From Thalassia testudinum (Eukaryota > Streptophyta > Magnoliopsida > Alismatales > Hydrocharitaceae): DNA of 64,000 bases. The notes under the pieces are model-generated. The model had not been told where the DNA came from and did no database searches. It saw only the letters and a program-made list of their open reading frames with translations. Shown one piece after another: positions 43,478 to 55,522 of this stretch (position 1 is its first letter; each line of letters starts with the position of its first letter). The stretch covers positions 39,452,501 to 39,516,500 of the forward strand of contig JAZHRO010000002.1 in the NCBI GenBank assembly GCA_037157565.1. Reading direction: 5' to 3'. The position numbers were made by a program, and so were the translations under genes.

Positions 43478-46195
43478 GGTTAACTCTGAAATAAGTTTTT
43501 TTTTTTTTTATTTGGTTGAGGTTACATCAAGGAATAACTTTAAAAGGCAATGATTTCTTTCTCAATGCTGGTGCTGCGATGGCGACGGTCGCCTCATTGG
43601 GAATGGGCTGCGGTCATGAGTCCGTGGTTGTAGTCGTGTGCTTGTGGTGTTGTCCTCCGCGGCTACGGTGGCTAGGCGTCGGTGCCCTCCTCCTAAGCTA
43701 GGAAGCGATAGTTGCCGTAGTCGTCGGCTGCGGCCAGCTATGGCTGCCCCTCGTGGATGGTTTAGCTCCTTGCTCGATGCCCGTCGTCAACATTGCGATT
43801 GCCGTTCTGGTTGCAAGATCCATCTCCTTCCTCAGATCGTGGACGGGCACCATCGCTGCCTCACATCACCTTGTCTCACCACGTCTAAGATCATTGTGTG
43901 GTTGTTGTCTCTTTAGTCTGTTGATGTTAGTTGTTTACCTTGTCTTTGGTGTTTGTTATTCAGCATGTTGCCGTTTCACTTTTGAGGTTACTTGTTGGTG
44001 AAGATGCATGTGTATTGCTTTCCTCAAATGTCTCTTGCCCTCAAGCAACATCTCCAGAGATGATTTCATCTCCATTTGGTGGCTCTCTCTCTATCCGGTT
44101 CTTACATGCGCGGCCTTTGCCAGGAGTAATGGAGAGGATGCAACTTTGTTTATTTCCCCTTTTCGTGATTGGTCTCCATTATTACTCTCCATGACAAGAT
44201 TCTCTGTTGTTGATAAAAAAAAGCTTTCAGAAAAGTATTTGCTTTATAAAATAAAAATATGAATTGATTAGATAACTTTTCTTTTGTCATATCAAAGAAT
44301 ATATTAGCATTTGGGCATCACATCAAGAAATAAAATCATGGGGTTAGCTTACTACTCCATCACCATTTCGATCGCCTAAGTAGGACTAACTCACTCCAAG
44401 GGTGAAAGTCTTAGACCCAAATTCTTCAGTTTCAAAATAACCCATAGCAAATATTTTCAAACACAAAAAAGAGTCATAGCATATGATGAATAGAACAGCT
44501 TACTCTCGTAAATAAACACTCTTGAAGAATACGAAAGAGGGAAGAATGGGAATCTCGAGTTCATTTCCCTTGTTCTCCCTTAAGCTTGTGGATTACGTAT
44601 TTGACCCTCATCTTTATTTCGTTCTCCTTTTGTAGGGTAGTCCTCATGGGGGTGAATGAATGATCTCCCAATCCAACAAAAAAAACTCTCCACTACTTCC
44701 CACAACTCCATTACTTGTTATAGTCACTCCATATTTTGTTGAGAGAATTGTAGTATGATATTTAGTTTCACGTATTGGAATAAAATCTTGTGTTGTATGT
44801 GATGATTTATAAATAGATGCGTACCCCCCACCTATTCATTTGAGAAAAAAAAATATAGAAACATACTTATAGAGGCACTTTTCCCGTAGTTTTCTCTCCA
44901 CTATTCGTGAGTAGGGTTTCCACGCTAACCAAAGCATTCTATTATTATTTATGTTTCAATTTATACTTCCACTTATTATATTTTTCAATTTAACATCAGA
45001 GCAAGTTGATTCTTGAGTTATATTCGTTCTTAAGATCATGTTTATCATTTTTATTCTTGGCCCATTCTCATGATCATCAAGGAGCATCACAATAGGATGT
45101 GTTGCTACAAGAGGTGGTAAGATGCATGAAGAGGAGTCCTCTTGACAGGAACTTCCTCATTGCTACTAATGGCAGCACTCAGATCGAAGGGGATCTGATC
45201 AATCAAAGTTGGGGGAGGGTAGATCAGATAGGATCAGAGGGCGAGATCGCTCATGGATCTAGTGATGCGATGAAGAAGAAGAGGCTCCGTGCTGCAGGGG
45301 AATTCAATGGAAGAATGGCACAACTAGACGTGAAAGGCAAGCACAAAGCGTAGAGAAGATCAGCAGCAACCACTCGATGATGAAGATGTGGATGACGCCG
45401 AGGAGGTGAGGACCTTCCCACTGAGCCTTAGCCCCACCTACGCGAGCATCATCGGTGCCCCCCTCGGTCACCAACGACACCATCACGACAAACGAGAAGC
45501 GGTAGTGTTGGTAGCAATGGCAACGGAGGGGGAGCCAATTCCCGATGACATCGCTTACGTAGGGGATCGTGATACGGTGATTGGTGGCCACGGCGAACCC
45601 CATGGTAGTGGCTGACGCAAGGCGATGGAGCCAATGGGGGGCGACGGTCTCAGATCATCCGTGGGCGACCGCACTAGCGTGTTGATTGATCGTTCAATTC
45701 TCAACATAATTAATTAAGGTTATTAGGTTTAATTAATCTTATAAAGAAAAGACTTAAGTTAATTTGATTTATTAAATTGTTGTCGTTAATTGTAGTGCAT
45801 GGCCAAGATAACCTACATTTTATATTTAAATTCTTTTAATTGGTTGAGTCTAGATTATTCACTGTGAGGTATTTAAATTTAATCAATTCACCATTTCTAT
45901 TTTAAGTTAATAATAACTAATAACTTTATTAATTAGATCAATAATTATGACATGTGTTAAGCTCATAAACAATTGTATAAAAAATTAAACTTTAAAACAT
46001 GGTAATTATTCCATTAATGAAAGAAAATGTACGTGAATGATTTATAATGAATAGCAAGGAAATGTTTACAATTATTGCATCAAATGTTTACAAAAGATAA
46101 AGGCATAAAAATAAAATTCATCACAGAACAAATGACTTCTCTTTACATTTCATTCTAACACTTAAATTATTCTCAACCTTCACTTATTAGATGTC
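43478..46195. other. Intergenic sequence, no gene recognised
   Basis: T-run at 43497-43511. Frames at 43516-44262 and 45099-45615 are short, overlap in several frames and match nothing I know. From 45690 the sequence is AT-rich. Confidence 0.4.
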
Positions 46196-46500
46196 TCTTT
46201 TGATTATTGTTTGCACAGCAAAAATACACCAGTAAATATGTCATCTTGTGTTATTTCCTAATACTACCATTGCATCTTATGTAGCCGTAATTGCATTTGT
46301 AAATATACACCTACATGCATTTATAAAGAGGGGAGGAGAGTGAGAATAATTGGTCATCCAATCCACTTCTATTAATTAACATTTTCTTTAAGTGTGGCAT
46401 TGCAATTTCACCATTTTTCATCTTTTTATTTTTTTGTATTTTCCTTTCTCGTGCAGCTGCAGGGCATGGTATGCGCACCTCTCCTCCTGCCAACAGCATG
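46196..46500 (-). repeat. Dispersed 280-bp repeat (copy 2)
   Basis: Reverse-complement match to 15468-15750, with small indels; the CTGTTGGCA end lies near 46490-46498. Confidence 0.6.
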
Positions 46501-47320
46501 GCAGGGTGTGCGCACCTCTCTGCCTGCAAACAACATGGCATGAGGCATGCCCTCTCCACTTTAAAACACCTTGCACTCCCCCTCGCCAGGGCATTCACCT
46601 TCAAATCACCCTCACCCTTAGTCAGTCGTTGGCCAACCTCCTCCCCTCTCCCTCTTCATACACAATTCCTCTTCTCACAAGTTGAGAAGAGGCACATCGT
46701 GCGCAGGAGAAAATCCACAGTGGTCTCAGACCACCACTGTGAGTTCCACCACCGCCCAGCTCTTTCGTGAGCAGGTGGGCGTGGTGGCTTCGCATTTTGT
46801 TTCACTACATTTCGTCTCCTCCGCCATTAGCCAGAGCTTCAAGCTCTCAAGCTCTGAAGCTCCAGCTCCCCGCGTGCCTACAAGCAGCTTCAGCCGGTCG
46901 CCGCGAGCTCGCCTGCAGGGTGTGCGCAACCTCTTTCCGCGCACGCAGGCACTCCACAGTGCACCCGCACAAGCAAAACCGACCGCTATCGGTCGCCAGA
47001 TCGCGCGTGCACTGTAGCGCGCAGTCTGCGCGACACTGTAGCCACCGGCAAGTTTCTCACTTAGCCAGTGACGCGGTGCTCTCTCTCCTCTCCCACAACC
47101 CACCCCAACCAGTCACCGCGCCTCACCCCCCCGCAGTGCTGTGTGCTGCACTCCACAGCGTGCTGCGCCTCGCCCCCCCACGCAACAAAGCGCTGCGCTT
47201 CACTCAGACACGCGTGCATGCTCTCTATCCTGTGCCCGTGCACCCTTGCGCATCAGACGTCAGGTCAACACGACAGACAACTTATCTGCGACGCTCCCCT
47301 CCTCCTTCAGTGTGTACACA
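46501..47320. other. Unassigned GC-richer sequence
   Basis: It contains a short duplication (gtgcgcacctctc at about 46465 and 46510) and a palindrome, CACAGTGGTCTCAGACCACCACTGTG, near 46718-46743. Overlapping frames across 46392-47555 do not look like genes. Confidence 0.35.
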
Positions 47321-47419
47321 CACACACACTGGTACACACGCACTAGTACACACACACACTCATACACTCACACATACACATATATATATCCACTCACATC
47401 CTTACACACACACACACAC

Positions 47420-47472
<53 letters not shown>

Positions 47473-47501
47473 TAGATATATATACATACATACATACATA
47501 T
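47320..47501 (+). repeat. CA / TA / CATA microsatellite (left of Sirevirus-like element)
   Basis: Runs of (CA)n, (TA)n and (CATA)n. The same kind of sequence resumes at 54627, on the other side of the insertion. Confidence 0.85.
47497..47501. repeat. Target-site duplication CATAT (left)
   Basis: Matches 54627-54631. Support is reduced because the target is itself a TA/CATA repeat. Confidence 0.65.
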
Positions 47502-48910
47502 TGTAGATTCTTCCCTACCAGGAGGGGTGACGTAATAAAATGTGGAATAAAATAATAAACAATCTCAAAAAATTCAATCACACAAGGTACACGATTATTT
47601 TTTGGTGGAAACCCAAACCGGGTGAAAACCACCACCTAACCCTCTCTAGTTAGGATTTTCCGATCAACCAAGTTGATCAAATCCACTAAACGAATCACTT
47701 TAAACAAGGGTGATTCAACCTCAATTACAGCTACGCTACAAGTGAGAGGGTAGAGTTCCTCAACCCCTTCTCTTCACAAGAAAGATTTTGTCCCACGAAG
47801 GAGACGGGAATTCACAAAGCGAATACCCAACCAAATAACAAAGATAACAAATAATCCTATAGAGCCAACAAAGTAATTCTAAACCTAGCTTCTATAGGAA
47901 TTAGGAAACTCCCCTTTGCAAGGAGTGCGTCGGATCAATGACGCGGGTGCGTGAGCCACGCGACGGCGCAACGTCGCTCTCGTGAACTACGGTGGGAGAG
48001 CGGGTGCGCAAAATCTTAATGCTCTCTAGATGAAGAACTTGAGCTTCGAGAGCAAGGGCTTCTTTTTGGACACAAAAGAGTGGAAAGTATGTTGCTTGGG
48101 TGTGTGTTGGTGTGCAAAGGCTCCCCTCTATTTATAGAGGCCTTAGGAAGGCTTTGGATGGCTTAGGAAAGCTTCCATAGCCGTTGGGTGCAAAGCCCAA
48201 GAGAATCAGGCTGAAATCATGGACAATGATTGTATTGACAGGGTAATCAGACGTCTAATTTTGGCATCATACGTCTGGAAGACCACTTTAAGACGTCTGA
48301 AAATAAGGTCAGACGTCTGATTTTGGGTGGGTCTCTTCTTGACTTGAATCAGATCTAAACAGGGTTCTAGCGCAAGTCCATCAGATGACATACAGGACAT
48401 CTGGCACTATGTCTGGATGTCTAGAAACTTACTTTTTCGTGGGAATGGATTTGCAACGACTAGAAAATCTCTGAGAAGAGATTTTCGGGTCAGTCGAGGC
48501 AAAACGGTCAATTATCAGACGTCTGATAAGGCTCTAACAGTCATATCCTTGAGTGTATGCTAAGACAGCCAACGATCCACTAATTGGACGTCTGGCAAGG
48601 TCATCAGACATCTCCTAAGACATCTGGTCTAAGGTCTGGACGTCTGATTTCATCAAACAGAACTAACTATGTCCAACCTAAATGTTATCAGACGTCTTAA
48701 AACACAATATCAGACATCTGATTTAGGAATTAGACGTCTGAAAATTCTGTTTGAACCCTATATTGGTTTTCTAAGTTCTCTACAGAAAACCTAAGTATCC
48801 TAGGGTTGTGCGGGTGTTCCTAGGACTACTGTTAGGGTACTTTGAGGCTCTTTAACAAAATATTCTAAGGAAATAAAGAGCAAGAAAATAACGACAAAAG
48901 TACATGAAAG
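47502..48910 (-). repeat. 3' LTR of Sirevirus-like element (left part)
   Basis: Plus-strand start TGTAGATTC corresponds to the U5 end CTACA. Nearly the same as 52959-54370. TATA box (minus) at 48128-48136. Interrupted at 48910. Confidence 0.85.
48906..48910. repeat. Target-site duplication GAAAG of nested solo LTR (left)
   Basis: Matches 50622-50626. Confidence 0.8.
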
Positions 48911-50621
48911 TGTAGAATCCTACTTGGAGGGGGTGAGATCAACGTGACGTAATAATTGCGGAAATAAAATATAAACAATCTCACAAAATAAGCATTCACA
49001 CAAAGTACACAAAGATTGTTAGGTGGAAACTCAAACCGGGTGAAAACCACCACCCAACCCTCTCGAGTTAGGATTTTCCGATCAACCAAGTTGATCAAAA
49101 TCCACTAAACGAATCACTTTAAACGAGGGTATTCAACCTCAATTACAACCACGCTACAAGTGCGAGGGTAGCATTCCTCAACCCCTTCTCTCCACGAGAA
49201 GGATTTTGTCCCATGAAGGAGACGGGAATTTGCAAAGCGAATACCCAACCAAATAACAAAGATTAAAATAAACAACAATCCTATAGAGCCAACAAAGTAA
49301 TTTTAAACCTAAGCTTCTACAGGAATTAAGAAACTCCCCTTTGCAAGGAGTGCCTCAGCGACTCGGATGCGTGAACAACACGACGGCACTACGTCGCTCT
49401 TGTGAACTATGGCGGGAGAGCAGGTACGCAAAGCTTGATGCTCTCAAGATGTAGAACTTGAGCTTTGAGAGCAAGAGAGACACAAAATGGTAGAAAGTAT
49501 GTTGCTTGGGTGTGTCTTGTGTTTCTAGGTGTGTGTTTGTGTGCAAGAGGTTCCCCTCTATTTATAGAGGCCCTAGGAAGGCTTTGGATGGCTTAGGAAA
49601 GGCTCCATAGCCGTTGGGTGCAAAGCCCAAGTGAATCAACCCGAAATCAGGAACAATCATTGCACTGACAGGGTTATCAGACGTCTGATTCTGGTATCAG
49701 ATGTCTGGAAGACCACTTTAAGTCGTCTGAAAATAAGGTCAGACGTCTGATTTTGGGCGGGTCTCTTCCTGACTTGAATCAGATCTAAACAGGGTTGTAG
49801 CGCAAGTCCATCAGACGACATACAGGACATCTGGCACTATGTCTGGACATCTGGAAACCTACTTTTTCGTGGGAATGGATTTGCAACGGCTATAAAATCT
49901 CTGAGAAGAGATTTTCGGGTCAGTCGAGGCAAAACGGTCAACTATCAGACGTCTGGAAGGGCTTAAGGACGTCTGATAAGGCTCTAACGGTCATATCCTT
50001 GAGCATATGCTAGGAGAGCCAACGATCCACTAATTGGACGTCTTGCAAAGTCATCAGACGTCTCCGAAAATGTCTGGTCTAAGGTCTGGACGTCTGATTT
50101 CATCAAACATAACTAATTATGTCCAGCCTAAATGTTATCAGACGTCTGAATCAACAGTCAGACATCTTAAAACACTTTATCAGACGTCTGATTTGGGAAT
50201 TAGACGTCTAGAAACTCTGTTTGAACCCTACATTGGTTTTCTAAGTTCTCTACAGAAAGCCTAAGTATCCTAGGGTTGTGCTGGTGTTCCTAGGACTACT
50301 GTTAGGGTACTTTGAGGCTCTTTAACATGAATCTAAGTAACAAAAATAAAGAGCAACAGAAGAAACGAAAAATACAAGGAGTACAAGAGAAGGAAATCTA
50401 TCCTATTCATCATCTCCTTCCTTCTTCAATCTATCGCTCATCGCGAATCTCCTCTATTTTCCATCAAGCTCCTCCAATCCATCCTGGATGCGAGCTCGAA
50501 TTCCATCTAATCACGTCTCCATTTGCAATTGACCTAAAATCTAAGACTCCAAGTGCAAATGTTAAACGACACATGTTTTGTTATCATCAAAACAAATGAT
50601 CGTGGTGCTCTAGCACCAACA
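48911..50621 (-). mobile_element. Solo Sirevirus-like LTR nested in 3' LTR
   Basis: 1711 bp; the minus strand starts TGTTGGTGCTAGAG and ends TAGGATTCTACA. TATA box (minus) at 49558-49566. Same family and orientation as its host LTR. No internal sequence. Confidence 0.85.
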
Positions 50622-50626
50622 GAAAG
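50622..50626. repeat. Target-site duplication GAAAG of nested solo LTR (right)
   Basis: Matches 48906-48910. Confidence 0.8.
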
Positions 50627-50865
50627 GAATAAAATGGAATTCTATCCTATTCTTCTTGTCCTTCCATCTTCAATCTATCGCTCCTCGCGAATCCCCTCTC
50701 TTCTCCATCAAGCTCCTCCAATCCGTCCTGGATGCAAGCTCGAATTCCTTCTAATCACGTCTCCATTTGCAATTGACCTGAAATCTAAGACTCCAAGTGC
50801 AAATGTTAAACGATACGTGTTTTGTTATCATCAAAACAAACGATCGTGGTGCTCTAGCACCAACA
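50627..50865 (-). repeat. 3' LTR of Sirevirus-like element (right part, U3 start)
   Basis: Continues the interrupted LTR with gaataaaatgg and ends ctagcaccaaca, the reverse complement of the LTR start TGTTGGTGCTAG. Confidence 0.85.
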
Positions 50866-50880
50866 ATCTCCCCCTTTTTG
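50866..50880 (-). promoter_or_regulatory. Polypurine tract of Sirevirus-like element
   Basis: The minus strand reads CAAAAAGGGGGAGAT, directly before the LTR start. Further GGGGGAG-type words lie upstream on the same strand (near 50975, 51018, 51055, 51092 and 51135). Confidence 0.8.
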
Positions 50881-51176
50881 ATGATGACAAAACCTTAAAT
50901 AATAATGCAAAAAATTCTCTCCCTTTTTGACATTATCAAAAAGGTTTAATTGATTTTACATTTCCTATAGCTCCCCCTTAAAACATGCTCTTCTATGAAT
51001 TTCAAAAGTAATGTTCTCCCCCTTTCTGTAACAACAAGATAGCTATTATTTTCTCCCCCTTACTAAAGGAAATTTAGCTAACTTGCATCTCCCCCTTAAA
51101 AATTGACAATTAGCTCAAAAATTTTTTCAACTCCCCCTATCTAAACCAAAGATAGGGTGAAGAACTTTTACCTCAC

Positions 51177-52903
51177 CTACCATGGCCAATAAAATGGCCC
51201 AAGTGGTGGTGGTGGATGCCACATCGGATGGGGCTCCCATCCGTAGCTTGGAGGCCCAGGCATTGGTGCCGGTCTCCAGTCTGGTGGTCGACGTGCGGCG
51301 GATCCATCGTTTGTTCGCCGTCTTTTCGGTCTTCTCGTTCTCCTCCTTGGTCTACTCCTTGGTTCTCCCAACTTGAGTTGACCAGCCTTGAGTTTGTAGG
51401 TCAGTCCTTCGTGTTGTAGTTATCCCTAAAACCTACAAAACAAGATTCCAATTCTTTTTTCGGTATCCAAGTGGGCTTGGATCCGGATCTGTTAGCGGGT
51501 CTCCTTGACAGAGATCCCTTCTCAACCTTAGGGTTATAAAAATTATCTACTCTGTTGATTAATTTGTTGGAGTTTTCCCTAAGACATGCAATATTTTTTT
51601 CTATAATATTCATCTTAGTCTTTAAATCAGAAATTTCTATTTTTAGACTAACATTTTCCTCAATCAATTTATTATTTTCATTGATGAGGTTATGATTTTC
51701 AAGTAATAGGTTATCATTTTTAGGACTAGCTTCTAGATCCTTAAGTTTTATTTCTAACCTATCATTTTCAGATTTAAGAAAACTAAGATTCTTTTCCATG
51801 CTTTTGTTTTCTATTTTTAGTGATTTACTAAGCTCATACAACTCATTAAAAGCATCTTGTAAATCAGAATTTACCTCGTTGTCTAAGTCGCTTTCGCTTT
51901 CGCTATCGCTTCCTCTAGCCATGAAACCGAAGCAAGCAGTTTCTTCTTCTACAGACTTTTCTTCTTCCTCTTCTTCCGAGCTCGAATCGTCCCAAGTGGC
52001 TTGGAACGCCTTCTTCTTAGATTTCCTCTCTTTTTCCTTCTTCTTCTCCTTTTTGAGAAGAGGGTACTCTGGTCGTAGGTGTCCTTTCTCGTTGCAGTGA
52101 TAGCAACGTCTCGGGCCCTCCTTCTTCTCCTTCTTCAATTCCCTACACAACTTGGAAAACTTTTTAAGTAAAAGTTTAAAGTCTTCGTCGTCAGAAGTTA
52201 CCTCGCTATCCGACGCAACTTTGAAGGCGAGAGTCTTCTTTGGTTTAGGCTCCGGTGTATCCTTCTTCTTCTGCTTCAACTTAGTCTCGTAGGCCATTAG
52301 ATTGCCTAGGAGATCTTCCATGTTAAGCTCCTCCACTTCATTCACCTCCTCGATGGCGGTGACTTTCTGTTCCCACTCCGATCCAAGGGAACGAAGAAGC
52401 TTCCCTTGAAGCTCCCCCTTGATGAAAGTCTTCCCTAAAGCTTTCAAATTGTTTACAATGAGAGTGAACCTAGTATTCATCTCACTTAAGGATTCGTTAG
52501 ATTTCATGGAAAAAGCCTCAAACTCTTGTGAAAGTAAATTTAGTTTAGAAGTTTTTACCTTAGAGGTACGTTCATGAGTTACCTCGAGTGTGTGCCAGAT
52601 CTCGTATACGGTGGTGCATTGCGAGATTCTATTGAACTCCTCCGAGCTAAGTGCGCAGTAAAGGGCATTCATGGTCTTTGCATTTAAAGAGAGCTCACGA
52701 ATCTGCTGCTACGAGTATCCTCCGGCGGGTTTTTCTGGGATGTCGAAGAGGGTCTCGCACCTGGCCCAAATTGTGAAATCGGTGGCTTGAAGCCACGTCC
52801 TCATCCGCAACTTCCAGTAGGGGTAGTTGCTTCCGTCGAAATAGGGTGGTCGGACGGTGGACTGCCCCTCGGAAATCCTGCCTGCGGAACTGCTCCCCTC
52901 CAT
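51177..52903 (-). pseudogene. Gag pseudogene of Sirevirus-like element
   Basis: The start MEGSSSAGRISEGQS at 52903 is followed by FDGSNYPYWKLRMRTWLQ, the conserved Gag N-terminal segment. A TAG stop at 52709-52711 falls about 64 codons in, and a frameshift near 51400 separates the C-terminal Pro/Arg/Trp-rich tail (to 51177). Between them 423 codons stay open, with a lysine-rich region, a zinc knuckle and a long Glu/Asn/Leu coiled-coil segment. The knuckle reads C-x2-C-x4-H-x4-Y: the last cysteine is tyrosine, whereas the other copy at 17743-17784 keeps it. The element therefore makes no functional Gag as it stands. Confidence 0.85.
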
Positions 52904-52944
52904 AGATCTTCTTGCTTGGTTGTTACGCCGAAACAGCAAGACCT

Positions 52945-52956
52945 GCTCTGATACCA
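52945..52956 (-). promoter_or_regulatory. PBS of Sirevirus-like element, initiator tRNA-Met type
   Basis: The minus strand reads TGGTATCAGAGC, two bases after the LTR end CTACA. Confidence 0.87.
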
Positions 52957-53584
52957 ATTGTAGATTCTTCCCTACCAGGAGGGGTGACGTAATAAAATGC
53001 GGAATAGAATAATAAACAATCTCACAAAATTCAATCCCACAAGGTACATAATTATTTTTTGGTGGAAACCCAAACCGGGTGAAAACTACCACCTAACCCT
53101 CTCGAGTTAGGATTTTCCGATCAACCATGTTGATCAAATCCACTAAACGAATCACTTTAAACGAGGGTAATTCAACCTCAATTACAGCCACGCTACAAGT
53201 GCGAGGGTAGCGTTCCTCAACCCCTTCTCTTCACAAGAAGGATTTTGTCCCACGAAGGAGACGGGAATTCACAAAGCGAATACCCAACCAAATAACAAAG
53301 ATAACAAATAATCCTATAGAGCCAACAAAGTAATTTTAAACCTAGCTTCTATAGGAATTAGGAAACTCCCCTTTGCAAGGAGTGCGTCGGATCAATGACG
53401 TGGATGCGTGAGCCACGCGACGGCGCAACGTCACTCTCGTGAACTACGGCGGGAGAGCGGGTGCGCAAAAGCTTGATGCTCTCTAAATGAAGAACTTGAG
53501 CTTGGAGAGCAAGGGCTTCTTTTTGGACACAAAAGAGTGGAAAGCATGTTGCTTGGGTGTGTGTTGGTGTGCAAAGGCTCCCCT

Positions 53585-53593
53585 CTATTTATA
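53585..53593 (-). promoter_or_regulatory. TATA box of Sirevirus-like 5' LTR
   Basis: TATAAATAG on the minus strand, matching the box in the other family LTRs (48128-48136, 49558-49566, and 16237-16245 on plus). Confidence 0.65.
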
Positions 53594-53705
53594 GAGGCCT
53601 TAGGAAGGCTTTGGATGGCTTAGGAAAGCTTCCATAGCCGTTGGGTGCAAAGCCCAAGAGAATCAGGCTGAAATCAGGGACAATGATTGTATTGACAGGG
53701 TAATC

Positions 53706-54220
53706 AGACGTCTAATTTTGGCATCAGACGTCTGGAATACCACTTTAAGACGTCTGAAAATAAGGTCAGACGTCTGATTTTAGGCGGGTCTCTTCCTGAC
53801 TTGAATCAGATCTAAACAGGGTTGTAGCGCAAGTCCATCAGACGACATACAGGACATCTGGCACTATGTCTGGACGTCTGGAAACCTACTTTTTCGTGGG
53901 AATGGATTTGCAACGGCTAGAAAATCTCTGAGAAGAGATTTTCTGGTCAGTCGAGGCAAAACGGTCAATTATCAGACGTCTGATAAGGCTCTAACAGTCA
54001 TATCCTTGAGTGTATGCTAAGACAGCCAACGGTCCACTAATTGGACGTCTGGCAAGGTCATCAGACATCTCCTAAGACGTCTGGCCTAAGGCCTGGACGT
54101 CTGATTTTATCAGACAGAACTAACTATGTCCAACGTAAAGGTTATCAGACGTCTGAATCAACAGTCAGACGTCTTAAAACACATTATCAGACGTCTGATT
54201 TGGGAATTAGACGTCTGGAA
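53706..54220. promoter_or_regulatory. GACGTC palindrome cluster in Sirevirus-like U3
   Basis: Thirteen GACGTCT words, most within AGACGTCT or CAGACGTCTG, about 40 bp apart on average. GACGTC is the C-box core recognised by plant bZIP factors. Equivalent clusters are at 48240-48735, 49675-50215 and, more diverged, 15760-16150. Confidence 0.7.
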
Positions 54221-54626
54221 ATTCTGTTTGAACCCTATATTGGTTTTCTAAGTTCTCTACAGAAAACCTAAGTATCCTAGGGTTGTGCGGGTGTTCCTAG
54301 GACTACTGTTAGGGTACTTTGAGGCTCTTTAACATAATGTTCTAAGAAAATAAAGAGCAAGAAAATAACGACAAAAGTACATGAAAGGAATAAAATGGAA
54401 TTTTATCCTATTCTTCTTGTCCTTCCATCTTCAATCTATCGCTCCTCGTGAATCCCCTCTGTTCTCCATCAAGCTCCTCCAATCCATCCTGGATGCGAGC
54501 TCGAATTCCGTCTAATCACGTCTCCATTTGCAATTGACCTGAAATCCAAGACTCCAAGTGCAAATGTTAAACGACACATGTTTTGTTATCATCAAAACAA
54601 ACGATCGCGATGTTCTAGCACCAACA

Positions 54627-54631
54627 CATAT
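54627..54631. repeat. Target-site duplication CATAT (right)
   Basis: Matches 47497-47501. Confidence 0.65.
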
Positions 54632-55520
54632 ATATATAGTTATAGATATATATATACATATATATACTTACATATACATCCACTTACCCATATCCATCTA
54701 TACACCTCACAAACACCACCCATACTCCCATACACGCGTCCCTCCACCGCGCATCATATCGCGAGAATATTCGCACCAGTTGCTGATATTCCCCGATTTC
54801 CGTGCAAAGCAAGCGCCTCCACCCTCACTCCCACACATCCATTCCACATTTCACGCGGCACTCAGTCTTGTTGGTTGCGTCTTGCTAGAAGTAGACCAAC
54901 TTAACACCGTGCTACATTCCATCTCCGCTTCCACCTCCACCCCTATATACATAATATATACCTATATACACATATATATATTCTATATCTACTATATATC
55001 TATACATATATATACTAAGCTAAGTGTTTCTTTCTTTCTTAGCAACTTACTCTATTTTTATTATTTCTTGCTATTAAAAAGATTAAAAAAAAGTAAAAGA
55101 GAAAAGATAATTCTTATCTTGTAGGTATTCAATCTTGCGAATAACAAGATCGATTTTTGGGAACCCCAAGTTGGCCACAAGCCAAGAACCATTTGGCTCA
55201 AAGCCAAAGACTTCATTTTTGAGGGTATACCTCAAGGACAACATTATCACCAACAAAAATCTTAAAAAATAGAAAAAAAACCAAACACATAATAAATGCA
55301 AGGAAGATATGCATTTTAGGAAAGGCGTAGAAACTCGATCTTCAAATTCCCGCCTTCCTGAGATCGACCCTGGGCCTAAATGAGACCAAGATAAAATCAA
55401 GTAGGCCAGGTTAAAAATTTTGTGAAACTAGTGCAGACTCGATTTAGGGTAACTCACTATACTAATTTCAGTGACAATATCACCATATTAACAAAACCTA
55501 TTCAAGGCACACCAAGTTTT
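54632..55520. other. Microsatellite continuation and unassigned sequence
   Basis: TA/CATA repeats at 54632-54680 and 54945-55015. The rest may belong to the LTR of the element whose degenerate PBS is at 55523. No gene seen. Confidence 0.35.
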
Positions 55521-55522
55521 TC

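Larger units (their letters stand above)
47502..54626 (-). mobile_element. Complete gag-only Sirevirus-like copia element
   Basis: On the minus strand: 5' LTR (54626-52959), PBS (52956-52945), gag pseudogene (52903-51177), a 3' UTR with repeated GGGGGAG words, PPT (50880-50866), and 3' LTR (50865-50627 and 48910-47502). The 2.1-kb internal region has no pol. Initiator-Met PBS, UBN2-type Gag, repeated PPT-like motifs and palindromic U3 repeats together are hallmarks described for the Sirevirus (Maximus/SIRE) lineage. A solo LTR of the same family is nested in its 3' LTR. Confidence 0.85.
52959..54626 (-). repeat. 5' LTR of Sirevirus-like element
   Basis: 1668 bp; the minus strand begins TGTTGGTGCTAG and ends GAATCTACA. 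TATA box (minus) at 53585-53593. Thirteen GACGTCT words lie between 53706 and 54220, all in U3 upstream of the TATA box. Confidence 0.88.

Noticed and set aside
44740..45005. Possible copia LTR remnant (TATA-like tataaatag, then aacatcagagca)
   Set aside because: The PBS match is poor, no clean LTR ends or second copy were seen, and no gag follows.
47068..47555. Overlapping frames with His/Thr and Tyr/Ile runs
   Set aside because: Created by the CA and TA/CATA microsatellites and cut by the Sirevirus-like insertion.
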